NCBI GenBank assembly: GCA_917880885.1 | Contig: OU862910.1 | Location: forward strand, 16,504,710-16,568,709 | Origin: Limnephilus marmoratus | Lineage: Eukaryota; Arthropoda; Insecta; Trichoptera; Limnephilidae | DNA length: 64,000 nt | Reading direction: 5' to 3' | Part shown: piece after piece, positions 22,125 to 33,872 of the stretch | Numbering within the stretch: the first letter of the stretch is position 1 | How the letters are laid out: each line of letters begins with the position of its first letter | The notes under the pieces: generated by a model | Seen by the model: only the letters and a program-made list of their open reading frames with translations | Told to the model about the DNA's origin: nothing | Databases searched by the model: none | Made by a program: the position numbers and the translations under genes

Positions 22125-22215
22125 TGACCCAGATGCGACCGTATTTTTTTCTGATTTCTCTGTTTCATGTTTTCGATCGAGTTTCGCTAATATTGTCGTC
22201 ACTAATTAAAGAAAA
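22125..22215 (+). repeat. SINE family 3 body fragment abutting the TIR element
   Basis: Matches the body of the 19385-19558 SINE in the opposite orientation (CAGATGCGACCGTAT, TCTGTTTCATGTTTTCGA, TTTCGCTAATATTGTCG). It starts right at the transposon edge. Confidence 0.65.
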
Positions 22216-22246
22216 TTATGTGGTTCTAATTTTTGTTCTGTTTCAG

Positions 22247-22984
22247 CCTACTTCAATTGGACAAACCCTGGAAGCAGATGGATATGGACCAAATAGCCAA
22301 GAAAAAGACTTCAGACAGGAACCATCGCCGAAAAATATAGAAACCCCTAAAGCCGACGTGTCTCCCCCCAACAAAGATGAAAAGGTCGGGGAAAACACCC
22401 CCGCCACCTCCTCGACGTCGGAGAATCCATTGAAACTGAATGAACACGGCCTTCCCCCCAGTCTGGTCCCCGTACAGAAGTACACTCCACCTAAAGTGAC
22501 ATATCAGTTTGATCCTTACAGCCCTTATAATCCGTACTACTCAGACCCTTACGGTGGAGTGCTTCTCCCCTACGGCAGTCCTTATGGAAATCCTTACAGC
22601 CCTTACTACCAGCCAGCGTTCGCCCCCAATCTGTACAACCCTTACCTGCTTCCCTCTCCGTTCTACAACAACTTCCCCGCGAGCGGAGAGCAGTCGGGGC
22701 CGCAGTGGTCCGGGCCGGAACAACCCTGGGGGGGCCCTCTCCAAGGCATGCCCCAGCTGCCTCCTCTAGGTCCGGAACCCGCGCCGGGAGATCAGGCCCC
22801 GAGCCAAGCTCGGGGTCCCCCTCCTCCGCAAGAACAAGCTCAGCGGCCGACAGACCAGCAACAACCTCCCCCAGAGCTGAACATCAAGAACAATGCCAAC
22901 AAGAACTCCGCCATTCCCGACGTGCCCCCGCCCCCGCTACCCGTGGGCGGATTAAAATACGACAGTGATAAGAAATCTAGTTAA
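22247..22984 (+). CDS. 3' exon of a Pro/Tyr-rich, probably structural or extracellular protein
   Basis: A strong acceptor (ttttgttctgtttcag) precedes codon-aligned sequence of 245 residues ending in TAA... at 22982-22984. The first part is acidic and polar (EADGYGPNSQEKD). The middle is a run of short PYSPYNPYYSDPYG-type repeats rich in Tyr, Pro and Asn. The end is Pro/Gln-rich (GPPPPQEQAQRP, DVPPPPLPVGG). GC content is far above the flanks, as expected of a conserved exon. No enzyme domain is visible. The composition resembles cuticular, silk or eggshell-type proteins, but I cannot name a family. Upstream exons are not identified in the window. The open frame extending 5' to 22124 is intron/SINE read-through. 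Confidence 0.75.
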   Translation, partial: PTSIGQTLEADGYGPNSQEKDFRQEPSPKNIETPKADVSPPNKDEKVGENTPATSSTSENPLKLNEHGLPPSLVPVQKYTPPKVTYQFDPYSPYNPYYSDPYGGVLLPYGSPYGNPYSPYYQPAFAPNLYNPYLLPSPFYNNFPASGEQSGPQWSGPEQPWGGPLQGMPQLPPLGPEPAPGDQAPSQARGPPPPQEQAQRPTDQQQPPPELNIKNNANKNSAIPDVPPPPLPVGGLKYDSDKKSS

Positions 22985-23400
22985 CGTGTTGTATTTTCAT
23001 TATCAGTTTTGCAACTGCTGCAAGTATTAAATTGAGATTGTGAAATAGTGATCTGATTGTTGGATAAAATCAAATATGGCTGAAGTTATTGGATTACGCA
23101 ATTATTATTTATGGCTGATAACTTACGTTAGTACCACAAGTTTATTTCTTGTTAGCCTCGAGGACACAAGAATGCGAGTGAAGTCAGTGCATTTAGTCAA
23201 ATACCTTCATGTACTTAAACCGCTTGCCTACGCCCTTCTCTCATAGGGAAGAACTACTTCTAAATTACAGAATAATTAAGTTTATAAACCATTAAAACAC
23301 CCTCAGCATATTTACATATTTATTAGTTAAGATATTCAGTAAATAATAATTACATCGACATTAATAAAGAAATATTATTATGTATTTGAAATTGATCTGA
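22985..23400 (+). other. Probable 3'UTR
   Basis: AT-rich, no ORF. AATAAA occurs near 23363 (attaataaagaaat) and could be the polyadenylation signal of the preceding exon. Confidence 0.45.
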
Positions 23401-24467
23401 AGGTGCTTACTTAAGATAGATAATTATTCAATGTTTTTGTATTATTTCGATAAAATTTCATGCATGTGATGAAAGAATATTTGTACAAATTATTTATAAA
23501 AAAATACAAAAACCTTTCTTATCCACAGTGTTATCATGTTGTTATACATCAATATTGTTTTTACAAAACCCGACATAATAAAACATTACCATGCACATTG
23601 CACAACATTTGGCATTGACAAATTCATTCAAGTTCAATGGCATGAAACAGATTACGATTCAAATTACATTTTAGTTTCATGGTGGAATATATTCGAATGT
23701 TTAACGAAATCAATGTGTTGCAACATGAATGTTCGACTTGAATATTAAGGTACGTGGCTGGGTGGGTACTATGGACTCATGCAGGCTGCGTATACATTTG
23801 CGAACGAGACGCGAACCAAGTCACAAATTATGGCAAAGGTAAGAAGCAACGCCCCTTTTGACACATATGTACAAGTATTTTGAAAACTAAAACAAAGTTC
23901 CTGTGTTGCAACTTTATACAGCAGAATACATTGTTGCTGTTATATATTTGCAAAAGATATGCATAATCAGTATAAATACTAATTGAAGTGATAACTTATT
24001 TAGCACCGATGTGATTCAAAACTCGATGAAACACATACATCTACGGATTTAGCCTGCGAGAAAAGAGATTGACTAATCGGTCTCCTCTTTGTGCGGTCCC
24101 TCGTAGCCTCCCTACTCTTGTCTATTTTAGTTTTCTGAAGGTTTCTCTTCTATCTCGTGTGAACTGCACACTCTTATTTTTTCGGTTGAGTGTCTGTCTG
24201 AAACTCTGGTTGACGGAACTTTAGAACTCTGATTTGCTTGAAATTTAAGTTTTATTTTCGATAATGGAACTGATTGTTCAGACAAGCAATATAAGCAGTA
24301 AATTATTTTATCATAATAATTATATTCTATGTTTTAATTGTATTTATTTTGTTAATTTTTGGAGAGACACAGTAATTTTTCAAGTTTAGATACCTACTAA
24401 CTACTAACAGTGTTCATTCGATTTATAAATTTCTGACGCCTCTCTTAATTGTAAAAAAAATATATTA
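23400..24467. other. No gene seen
   Basis: Short ORFs only; no repeat match recognised within the window. Confidence 0.4.
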
Positions 24468-24985
24468 TCTTCTAATATATAAAATTCTCGTGTCACGGTG
24501 TTTGTTACCATACTCCTCCGAAACGGCTGGACCAATTTTGATGAAATTTTGTGTGCTTATCTGGTAGGTCTGAGAATCGACCAACATCTATTTTTCATAC
24601 CCCTAAAAGTAAAGGGTGTTCCACTCCGAAGAAAATTATTTTCCCATACATTTTGTATGGAACGAATTCTCCTATTTTGAAAGAACTGCAGCAATATTGT
24701 AAGGGGTATAATATTGAACTGTGAACCGGGGGAGGGGGGAGGGGGGGGAGGGGGGGAGGGGGGAGGGGCAAAGGAACTCAGGAAGGGGGGTTAGCGGGAC
24801 GGGGGAAGGGGAGAAGTGGAGTGGGGTGAGGGAGAGGGAACGCGAGAGGGGAAAGAATACGCAGGGAGAAACAATTTAGATCAAGGTATGGTATACGCAG
24901 GGAGAAACAATTTAGATCAATTCAGCTAATAAGTTGACAACAGTTTTTGATTCTGAGGCGGTACGAAGTTCGCCGGATCAGCTAG
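24468..24985 (+). mobile_element. Non-autonomous Helitron, copy 1
   Basis: Starts TCTTCTAATATATAAAATTC after an A and ends GCCGGATCAGCTAG before a T, the A^T insertion typical of Helitrons. It is nearly identical to 33334-33829. The interior has a G-rich tract (24725-24770) longer than in the sister copy and a short internal duplication of GGTATACGCAGGGAGAAAC-like sequence. ORFs inside are chance. Confidence 0.9.
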
Positions 24986-25486
24986 TATTATTATGAAAAT
25001 TGACAATATTTGCTTATGAAAGACATTGTGCTCTAGAGTCTAGAGACCAATATTTTATAAATACTTACAGCTTCACAAATCCTACAGTGATAATCATAAT
25101 ATGCGGTGATTTTTCAGGGGTCCACGCTAATATGTTTTAAGCACAGATGTGTAATGCAGCACTCTGTTGGAACATTGTCATCCATAGCGTAGTAGTCTAC
25201 GCTTTTAGCTTGGAGTCTAATGGTTACAGGTCCAATTCCTCTAAATCGTATAGTACCTACTGACGTTGGACATGTAAACGTACCCTAAGGTTATATAATT
25301 GTTAAGTACTTACATAGGCCTGACAAAATATAGTGCTTCTCCAACTCGCTCCAATTGCATCTGCATTAGACCGGAACTGCACCCTGCACGAAAATAAATT
25401 ATTTCCGACTTTATGATTACTTTATATCTAATCGATTTCTAGTCTATTGTTATCACAAAGTCGGAGTACAGAAATAATGTTTCGAA

Positions 25487-25804
25487 GTGACGTCATCACT
25501 CCTGAAAAATTAGTATAGGATCGGCAAGATCTACTGCCGCCATTTTGAATTCCGTTGTTCGAAGTATTCTCCCTAGAAATAGCATTACTATTTTTTTTGT
25601 GTAGTAGTTTTTGAATATTTTCAATAATAGAGATAAACTAATAAGAGATAGCTTTATTTTTTAAACATTATTTAGGCCTAAATAATGTTTCAATAAACAC
25701 AACAACTAAATCCCTATAAACAGTATGTAAATAAACGAATAAATTAATACGATGGCTTGTGTCATATCATACATTCCCATACAATGACTTTACGGTGACG
25801 TCAC
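25487..25804. mobile_element. GTGACGTCA-ended MITE, copy 1
   Basis: Starts GTGACGTCATCACTCCTGAA and ends TTTACGGTGACGTCAC. A second copy at 27283-27585 shares the interior (TACTGCCGCCATTTTGAATT, TTTAGGCCTAAATAATGTTT). Each end carries TGACGTCA. Confidence 0.75.
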
Positions 25805-26069
25805 GACACGTCGAACAATGACGTCACCTTGACGGCGTGTTTTTACGACCCGATTAAAAATAGACTTTTTAATATATTTTTTTTTAAACTCTGCGTCTAA
25901 TATTATTAAATAAAACTTATATATTCAGAATCAGGGTTTATTGGTCTATACGAAAATATTTTTTTAAAGCCATATGACTGGAGTTCCTTATTGTCCGTGT
26001 GTTTATCCATTCTCCTGTTATTCCCATGACAACGCAACCAAAAAAAAATATGTTAAGTAATGTTTTTTA

Positions 26070-26515
26070 AGGTATTTGGAGTATTTTGATATCAATATAT
26101 ACATACATACACCATCGGGCAATCAAGTAGAAGTTATGATTATCAAAAAAAAAATTAGATTTCAAAAAATTGCATAAAATTATTTTTAATTCTTATGGTA
26201 AACTTCTCAGATAAGAGATATATAAATATTAACCCCTCAGGCTGATTTGTTAACTTTTGGGAACAGCCCATATAGGTCTCACATACGTCGCTGTGTCTCC
26301 CTTACTATCATCATAGTTATAAATATAATGTAAAGGATGTTAAAAAGAGAAAACACGACGATTTACATTCAAACCTAAAAAAATAAATTAAATTTTAAAA
26401 AAAAATTCACTTTGGAAATTTGCCTATTAAAGTATGTGTGTATTTTTTTTTGTCATCAGTAATTTTTGTTAAAAAAGCGTTACGTGAGCCTTTTTTAAAA
26501 CTTTTGTAAATTTTC
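26070..26515. repeat. Half of TTAA-flanked MITE family plus flanking repeat
   Basis: Shared with 58928-59330 over several hundred bases (GGAGTATT, TTGCATAAAATTATTTTTAA, AACACGACGATTTACATTCA). ATTAACCCCTCAGGCTG at 26228 is a terminus. The copy is cut at 26516 by the foldback element. Confidence 0.7.
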
Positions 26516-26665
26516 GTTATTTGTTTTTGGGGTGTTATGCCGTGTTGCGCTACCTCCTTCTTTAGCCAACGTTTCGGAGATCGTTGCAGTGTCCATCATC
26601 AGGGCAGATCCGGTAGTTGTGTAATGTGTAGCGCAACACGGCATAACACCCCAAAAACAAATAAC
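26516..26665. mobile_element. Foldback with Penelope-like CTGATGA...GAAAC motif, copy 1
   Basis: The left arm GTTATTTGTTTTTGGGGTGT... and the right arm GTAGCGCAACACGGCATAAC... are inverted. The left arm, read on minus, holds CCTGATGATGGACACTGCAA and CCGAAACGTTGG. The right arm is shortened. Confidence 0.7.
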
Positions 26666-26939
26666 CAAAACACTTTTGGCCGTGAAAATCTTGAAACGTA
26701 TCTTTTGTAATTCATTTATATATTCAAAATCAGCGTTAATTGGTCTACATGAACATATTTTTTTAAAGCCAGAATATTTTTCACTTAAGTTCCTTATTAT
26801 ACTAAAATTTCTTTCTTGTATAAAAAAGGGAGGATGAAAATATACACAAGATAGATATGGGTAAAGAAAACTGTATTTTACCTACCTTTCTAGAAATACA
26901 GATGTGGTTAGGTACATACTATAATATTTCCGATAGTGG

Positions 26940-27282
26940 AAATATGGACACTTAGAGACAGCGAAAGAAAGCGGATAGCCGCCCTTGATTAGTGGTGCTG
27001 AAGGGAAATGCTCAGGATTCCAGAGACAGCCAGACGCACAAATGTGTCCTTTCTGGAAGAGTAAGCATCTGATACGTATCAGATAAGGATACTTTGATCA
27101 CCTTGCTCTCCAAACTGAGGTCTCCAACTTGGAGAAATACATAATCACTGGCAAGGTGGAAGGCAGAAGAAGCAGAGGAAGGTCACCAATACGCTGGAGT
27201 GATCAAGTATCACTGTCGTCCGGTACGTTGGTGTTCGCAGCTCTCCACGCGGCGCAGAACCACCGTATGTATGGTGAATCCT
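26940..27282 (+). pseudogene. LINE C-terminal remnant
   Basis: In shifting frames the plus strand reads WREMLRIPETARRTNVSFLE and later EKYIITGKVEGRRSRGRSPIR-type text. This is the familiar C-terminal tail of RTE-like LINEs in insects. Multiple stops and frameshifts are present. Confidence 0.7.
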
Positions 27283-27585
27283 GTGACGTCATTACTCCTG
27301 AAAAATTAGTTTAGGATCGGGCAATCAGCTGATCTACTGCCGCCATTTTGAATTCCGTTGTTCGAAGTATTCTCCCTAGAAATAGCATTACTATTTTTTG
27401 TTGCAGTGGTTTTTGAATATTTTCAATAATAGAGATAAACTAATAAGAGATACCTTTATTTTTTAAACATATTTAGGCCTAAATAATGTTTCAATAAACA
27501 CAACAACTAAATCTCTATAAACGGTATATAAATGTCATATCATACAATCCCATATTTATGTACAATGACTTTACGGTGACGTCAC
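27283..27585. mobile_element. GTGACGTCA-ended MITE, copy 2
   Basis: Same ends and interior as 25487-25804. It lacks about 20 bp near the right third and is inserted next to the LINE remnant. Confidence 0.75.
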
Positions 27586-27731
27586 GACTCAGCGGAGGAG
27601 CCTTGTTCACCATGGAAATTGGAGTAGGGGTCACGATCCTCAGCTACGAGGAAGTGACTTAAGAATAATAAGATTTCTGATACAACCTGTGATTCCCAAG
27701 CTTATTTGGAGTAATACATTTTTATTTAGTA

Positions 27732-28162
27732 CTAGCTGGTTCCCGGCATGCGTTCCTATGCCATTTAATAAAGAAATTGTTTCTCCCTGCGTGTCCTTTC
27801 CCATTCGTCCCGTTCCCGTTCCTTTTCCTCCTCCCGTTCCTCTCCCGCGTCCCCTTCCCGTCTTGCGTTCACACTCCGTCTCCTCCACCTTTCCTCTCCC
27901 CACTCCACTCTCCCCCTTCCCCCGTTCTGCGAATCCCCCTCCACCCTGCCACCTCCCGCATTCCATACATTCAGTCCCGGTACATTCAGTTTTGTAATTT
28001 GTTTTATACAAATTTCATAATGCCAGAGCTCACCAGTAGTTTTATCCAAACCTTGTCCTGGCAATAACGAACACACAAAAAAAAGAATTATCCGATTTGG
28101 TGCAGTCGTTCGGAAGTTAGGCGCGTACATACATTTCGGCGATTCATTTTTATTAATATAGA
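27732..28162 (-). mobile_element. Non-autonomous Helitron, second family
   Basis: Read on minus it begins TCTATATTAATAAAAATGAA followed by TCGCCGAAATGTATG and ends CCAGCTAG. A pyrimidine-rich plus-strand tract (27780-27960) yields long spurious ORFs on both strands. A GATA microsatellite adjoins the 5' end (28160-28195). Confidence 0.75.
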
Positions 28163-28199
28163 TAGATAGATAGATAGAAGGTAGATAGATAGATTTTGA

Positions 28200-30560
28200 T
28201 CTCCAGTGACTTTTTTTAAGGTTGTTCAGTGGTTTTACCAGCTGAGTGGCAAACGATGAAATGTGAATGATTTTTTGGTTTGGGTTTGAAAAAAATTCAC
28301 GGGAAACCATAATTTTATTGACATTTTGTACTTAACCTCCTGTATGTTAAAATGAATATGTGCATAACATTATGCATATTTTACATTGCATTTATAATGA
28401 AGAAGAAAGATTTTATATCAATGAAAATAAAAATATTGAGATTGTAAGTAACCAAGGGGTCTCAGAAGAAAATGCTACATAAGCAATGACATCTATGTTT
28501 CATATTTTGAACAAAACATAGCGGATTGGTATGATTGAGGCTGAATCAGTAGTTGAATGTTGGACAGGCATCCAAATTCATTTCTCAGGCAAGCATTGAA
28601 AGAGTTAGAACTTTTTCCGATAGATGGCAGGAATCGCGATATATTTCAGCTCTTCGTGAATAATCGGTTAGAAATTTTCCAAGAATGTTAGTTTGAAAAT
28701 TGGGAGAGTAAAGAAACTCTGTATTTCATATATTTAAACGATTTATCAGTAAATTTAAATACTTTTATTACTTAAATAGAAAATGGTAATTATTTGTGTA
28801 AAGAATGGCACGCACTTATTTATCCTTGAAATGCATATTATACACTTTTAGTTTGAGCTTCCAGGATGTAAATTAAAAATTGTTTTTACCACGGACATAT
28901 GAATATATCTGGACCTGCCCTAAGTGATAAAAACGTATTATTTCCCCCTCCACATGGCGCCGGCTGTAGCTCCTCCTTGGAACCGGCTCGCTCCATGGGG
29001 AGGGGATATAGCCTCGCTTGAATCTAAAATGTGTGACGTCATGATTCTTGCCGTGAACAGCGAGAAGCTGACATCCATACATTTAACGAAATAACGGCAG
29101 CTTGTGCTATATAATATATCTACGTATCAATGTACACATAGCGAATGTGGGCGGTACTCCAATGTGCTCGTCGCTGGTTACAGGGGTAAGTAAATTATGA
29201 AACATTTGTAAAAGTGTTTTAACTAAACACGGAAACAAAATATTGATATGTGTATTGGCGCGAGTCTTTTTGGGGCGAGCATTTGGCCTTAGCAAATATG
29301 TTTTGAACGTGGCAAGCAATTCGCGCTCCCATGTAAAAAGGTCTATTCATTCAAAGCAGATTTTGCTTTTAAGAACTAAATGGTGATATTGTAATGCGAG
29401 ATGCCTATATACTGTCAGATTGATTGTTCAACGAATGACAGTCATCTTTCCCCTCTTCGCTCTCCATAGTTTGGTTTTACCCCTCATCTGTAACTGCTTG
29501 TCTATCCATTTGGATGTCTATGGTTTTTACAAATTAACAATAAGAAGCATAAAATCATTTAGGTGTTTTACGTATATCAAATTTGTTTTTGGCTAAAATG
29601 TTTGTCTTTGGTATTGATTGAACGTTCAATCAAATATGGTCACATGTGGATAATTTCTACACCTCTTGTGATCAAACTAGGTAGGTACCTACCTGCTTAA
29701 TTAATTATAAGGGTCAAAACTGTTTAATAGTCAAGCAAAAAAACATAACAATACTATTTCAATTAATCCCTAAATACATATTTAAACCTACCATAACAAT
29801 ATTATAATAATACCTGTGTTCTAAAATATGGATTTCACAGCATTGACAAACCTTCGAAATTTACAAGGCTATTAGCTTTCTTTACACTAAGGAGAGTTCT
29901 TTAAACAGTTTAAAACCTTATAATATATATTATTTTGGGTTATTTTGGCACCCTCTCATGGTATTATAGGCATTCTAGGAAAGACATAACCACTTTTGAT
30001 TATAAGGAACAGGTGTGAGTAATGATTCTACTTAGCTTCCCTCAGTCATGATGATTGGTGAAAGCGGTCATCAGAACTCTTGATTCCTTGGGGCATTAAA
30101 ATAAATTTAAAAAAAAAACAATTTCACGCTCTCAACCACTTGAAATTAGGAAATGAACTGATAGGAAATGAACTATGTCAGGCTTTGGCGAGCGGCGGAT
30201 TTTATTCAAGTCAGTGCCATCGAGCAACGACAGTTCGCAAATGGGACGATTTTTGATACTCTTTGTTACTGCTGATTTGCATGTTGTTTTACCGCAAGCA
30301 TATTAAATACCCAGAGCGATTAGACTATTTTCAACAGTGAAGTTGACTTAGAGGCAGCACTGACTTCGTAAATTAGCTGTCACGCGCCGCAAGCCATAGT
30401 CGGGCTTGAGTATCTTTCAATCTGGTCCATCAGTTATCATCAGCACAATGGAATTATTTCAGTCCAGCAGTCGAATTGATGAAATTCCCACACACTCATG
30501 CTTTGAATCTGTTCTGGAATAGCCTAAAAAGACCCATCTAGAACTTGATCAGTAAATTAA
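28200..30560. other. No supported gene
   Basis: Short ORFs only. One GC-richer patch at 28945-29045 contains GTGACGTCATG but no recognised repeat. Confidence 0.4.
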
Positions 30561-30581
30561 TAAATAAAAATTAACACTTCT

Positions 30582-30869
30582 TCAAACGTCTGCTTTCACG
30601 GCGATTGTTGTATTATTTGCATCTGTCGCACTGGTTGCACTTGCCGGTTCAGATTCAGGATTGGTGGCGCTAATTGCATCCGTTTCCTGGAGGTTGTAGC
30701 TGCCGAACAACTTGACGGTAAAGTCAAAGCCATTACCGTAGCCTGGTTTGACTCCGACTTCCACGAAGTTACTTCCTACTCCGCCGCTTAGGATCATCGG
30801 GCGAACCTCGTCTTGGCTTCTGCTGGTCACGGTAACGCAAGTGATGTTCGGTTTTCCAGATATTCCAAT
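30582..30869 (-). CDS. MBF2-family secreted protein, last exon
   Basis: The exon starts after a clean acceptor (ccatttttcag on minus) in phase 0 and runs 95 codons to TGA. It carries the family's C-terminal core: ITCVTVTSRSQDE, GGVGSNFVEVGV and GYGNGFDFTVKLFG. This is the pattern I and (V/I)T repeats then GGxGxxxV and GxxFxxxxxG seen in insect MBF2/salivary secreted peptides. A Ser/Ala/Thr-rich tail of about 40 residues follows, longer than usual. These proteins are small, secreted and mostly of unknown role, despite the historical name of a transcription activator. Matching 5' exons lie at 33873-34009 and 43901-44060. The ORF extension to 30950 is intron. Confidence 0.75.
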   Translation of the reverse strand: MGISGKPNITCVTVTSRSQDEVRPMILSGGVGSNFVEVGVKPGYGNGFDFTVKLFGSYNLQETDAISATNPESEPASATSATDANNTTIAVKADV

Positions 30870-31034
30870 CTGAAAAATGGAAATTTCTTTGCATTTTAAA
30901 ACCGAACAATGAAATAAAGAAAAAACAAACATAAAACTTAAACGAACCAAGGCTTTCTTCTATATTAAGTTCTTACTTTCAATATTATGTTCACCCTTAT
31001 TATCCAGTAGAGTCTAAAAGGTCAAAAAACTCAC

Positions 31035-31102
31035 AGCCAAGATGGCCACTTGGGATTTGGATGGGATTTGAAAGTTCTTATCGATAATAACAAACGTATA
31101 GT
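31035..31102 (-). CDS. Candidate alternative MBF2-type middle exon
   Basis: A 68-bp segment on minus is flanked by acceptor ttatttgacag and donor GTGAGT. It reads YTFVIIDKNFQIPSKSQVAI plus LA and ends in phase 0, so it can splice in frame to the exon at 30869. It parallels the end of the exon at 33873-34009 (YTENFILENDKKSQVLATMT) and enters in the same phase (two bases). It lacks the first half of that exon. It may be an alternative exon, part of a second gene copy, or a relic. Confidence 0.5.
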
Positions 31103-31394
31103 CTGTCAAATAAGAGTAGAAAATATTAAAAATTGAACTACAAAATTTGTAGGCTGACAACACCAAATTAACTGTCAAATATTCTGTTAAAGTGCAATGA
31201 CACCGAATGTACAAAACACAGTAAACCACATTTTAAAAAACATTTTTCGTTCTTAAAGAAAAAAAATTAAAATCGAAGAAGCACTGTTGCTAAGGTACCT
31301 ACTTAATGACATAAATTTGATGAAGCGGTGTTTTACGAAATGATTCACTTTAATTTAATTTAACATAAATTTGAATTTAACAGTAGATAAAAAG

Positions 31395-31514
31395 GAAGAA
31401 TCACGAATGGTGAGTATAGATACACTGCTTTTAGATCTGAATGAGTTTAATATATTCAGATCTAAAATTAGAGACGTGATCAAAAGCCCGGGCAACGCTA
31501 GGTACTTAAGCTAG
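31395..31514 (+). mobile_element. Helitron 3' end fragment
   Basis: AAGCCCGGGCAACGCTAGGT followed by ACTTAAGCTAG is the typical lepidopteran Helitron 3' hairpin and CTAG terminus. The 5' part is not recognised. Confidence 0.6.
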
Positions 31515-32130
31515 TATTAAATAAATGTGAGCAATTTCTAAAGTGTGCTTTATAAATATTTTGTTACAATATCATTATTCTTCATTATAATAACAGAAAA
31601 TTGCAAAGGTATACTAATTATATACCTAAATGCAATTCTAATTATGAGATCAGTGGGTATCTATATTGCAATGAAAAAATATTTTTTCACTTTTATGACT
31701 TTTTATAAAAATGTAGGTTACATGGCTTTACATTAACACCATGAGTTAAATGTATAGTATTGCCATTTGATCAACAGTGGCGCCCTCCTATGTTTTCTAC
31801 TCTTATTTGACACACTTTATCATACGACATCTAATAGGAATATTCATTTATTAAAAATACCATATTTTGAGGCTTTGATCCATGTGATAAACTCGCGCCA
31901 ATATTCATCATATAAAACCAGAAATAATTGGAAAAAAAATCGTGTATACATTCACAATTTTAACGCAACCAAATTAGTTTCAGTTAAAAGTGCATTTTAA
32001 GTTTATTCATTATTTTATCAGCTTGTCTTTATTTAAGGAGTTTGTTAAAACAGTTAATGGCCGGACTTCATGAAATGGTTTTGTGCCGTCGTTGTATTGA
32101 GTTTAGGGATTATTGTTTGACTTTATTGTC

Positions 32131-32552
32131 GATTCCAGACTCACGGCGAGAACAAGCACTTATCCACACTCTCATTTTTCTCACTCGTGATCTGTTTCCC
32201 ATCCGGTATGGACGACATTACAGACGATATTCAAAATGCTGCAGGTTTGGCTCTGTGCTATAAATTGCAACTCTTGTTGATTGTTCCACATTTTTAACAC
32301 AAGGAACCAAAATTTTCAAAACCAAAACAAAAATATAACGCACCTCTACAATCAACCGCTTACTAAACAACGCTGAGACAAAACATGAGTGTAGTAGTCT
32401 TCTCGCTTCTCGCCCGAGAAATCCTTTGAAGCGGCCAAATTTACCGACAACGATCCGAGAACAGGCGAGCCCCAGAAAGAGAATGCGAGAAACTCTTCAC
32501 ATTCACGCTTCTCGGGTGTTCTCGGGGCTTCTCGCCGTGAATCTGGATAGGC
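32131..32552. mobile_element. Harbinger-like MITE with CAGACTCACGGCGAGAA ends, copy 1
   Basis: The left end GATTCCAGACTCACGGCGAG and the right end CTCGCCGTGAATCTGGAT are inverted. The interior keeps a short open start (ATGGACGACATTACAGACGA, MDDITDDIQNAAGLAL) that may be a transposase N-terminus. A longer copy is at 39834-40588. Confidence 0.65.
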
Positions 32553-32865
32553 TATATCGTTAGTTTATCTTTCTGGATTATTTGAAGTAATGCACTTTTT
32601 TGATAGATTTTATTTAAATTATAAAACTTTAAATTGGTTAAATAATCTGATATTAACATGATTCCTTCTGTTTACGAGTTGAATAAATTAATAAGTTTTT
32701 TGTAAATTTTAGAATTATTTAAATGAATCTTTTTGGACTAATTCCAGAGGGTCATAGTTTGTTCTATATGCTCCTCCCCAGCCTATTATTCCGTATTGTA
32801 GAAATAATTGGGCTAATACATACTCGTAGTAAACCTTCTGTAGCATTTGTTTTTGAAGATTCTAT

Positions 32866-32898
32866 GACAGTTGATCGCCCTGAAGTTGGCCCCTCGGC
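32866..32898 (+). repeat. ACAGTTGATC-type repeat unit
   Basis: GACAGTTGATCGCCCTGAAG followed by TTGGCCCCT is a diverged copy of the pair at 15507. Confidence 0.5.
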
Positions 32899-33333
32899 AT
32901 ACTTTTAATGTGTAGCAAGTTTAGGTAAAACCGGGGAATAACTCCTTACGCAAATTACATCTAAGTGTCCCCAAATGGGGTGTGCAGAGAGGATGTACCG
33001 CCAAATAACAAAAGTATAAAACATATTTTCATTCCAATCCATCAAGGAGAAAATTACTCGTCTGTAAACATTATTTACTTAATAATTCGTTAGATATCCA
33101 TTCCAAGTGATCATTTAAAGGTACTTTTGAAGTCGAATTTAGGTTTGTAATTGGTAAATAATGCCCAAAAATTATATTTTTATAATGATCATAATTTCTG
33201 GGGGTAGGGGGATCAATTCACCATTTTTGAAGAATATTTCTTAGTTTGAGGAAAACATGATAAAGTTTACGAATTCTTTTATTTCTTTGTGCAATATGTT
33301 CTGTCCATTTAAAGTCCATTTATTTTGCCTTTA

Positions 33334-33829
33334 TCTTCTAATATATAAAATTCTCGTGTCGCGGTGTTTGTTACCATACTCCTCCGAAACGGCTGGACCA
33401 ATTTTGATGAAATTTTGTGTGCTTATCTGGTAGGTCTGAGAATCGACCAACATCTATTTTTCATACCCCTAAAAGTAAAGGGTGTTCCACCCCGAAGAAA
33501 ATTATTTTCCCCATACATTTTGTATGGAACGAATTCTCCTATTTTGAAAGAACTGCAGCAATATTGTAAGGGGTATAATATTGAACTGTGAACCAGGGGA
33601 GGGGGGAGGGGGGAAAGTAACTCAGGAAGGGGGGTTAGCGGGACGGGGGAAGGGGAGAAGTGGAGTGGGGAGAGGGAGAGGGAACGCGACAGGGGAAAGG
33701 ATACGCAGGGAGAAACAATTTAGATCAAGGTATGGTATACGCAGGGAGAAACAATTTAGATCAATTCAGCTAATAAGTTGACAACAGTTTTTGATTCTGA
33801 GGCGGTACGAAGTTCGCCGGATCAGCTAG
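33334..33829 (+). mobile_element. Non-autonomous Helitron, copy 2
   Basis: Same start, end and interior as 24468-24985, with an A before and a T after. It differs mainly in the length of the G-rich tract and scattered substitutions. It lies beside the MBF2 middle exon. Confidence 0.9.
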
Positions 33830-33872
33830 TCATCTATATAATATTATTATTATAAAAAAATTGTATTCTTAC

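Noticed and set aside
22243..22968. Antisense and shifted ORFs over the Pro/Tyr exon
   Set aside because: Shadows of the real frame, caused by high GC and codon periodicity.
24498..24680. Conserved 60-residue ORF shared with 33364-33591
   Set aside because: Lies within two copies of a non-autonomous Helitron whose ends, not the frame, are conserved; the frame differs at the 3' side.
28160..28195. GATA repeat considered as a CRISPR-like or regulatory array
   Set aside because: Plain tetranucleotide microsatellite at a Helitron edge; no spacers.
27640..28310. Long Arg/Gly/Glu-rich and Pro-rich ORFs on both strands
   Set aside because: They arise from the purine/pyrimidine-rich tract inside a Helitron.
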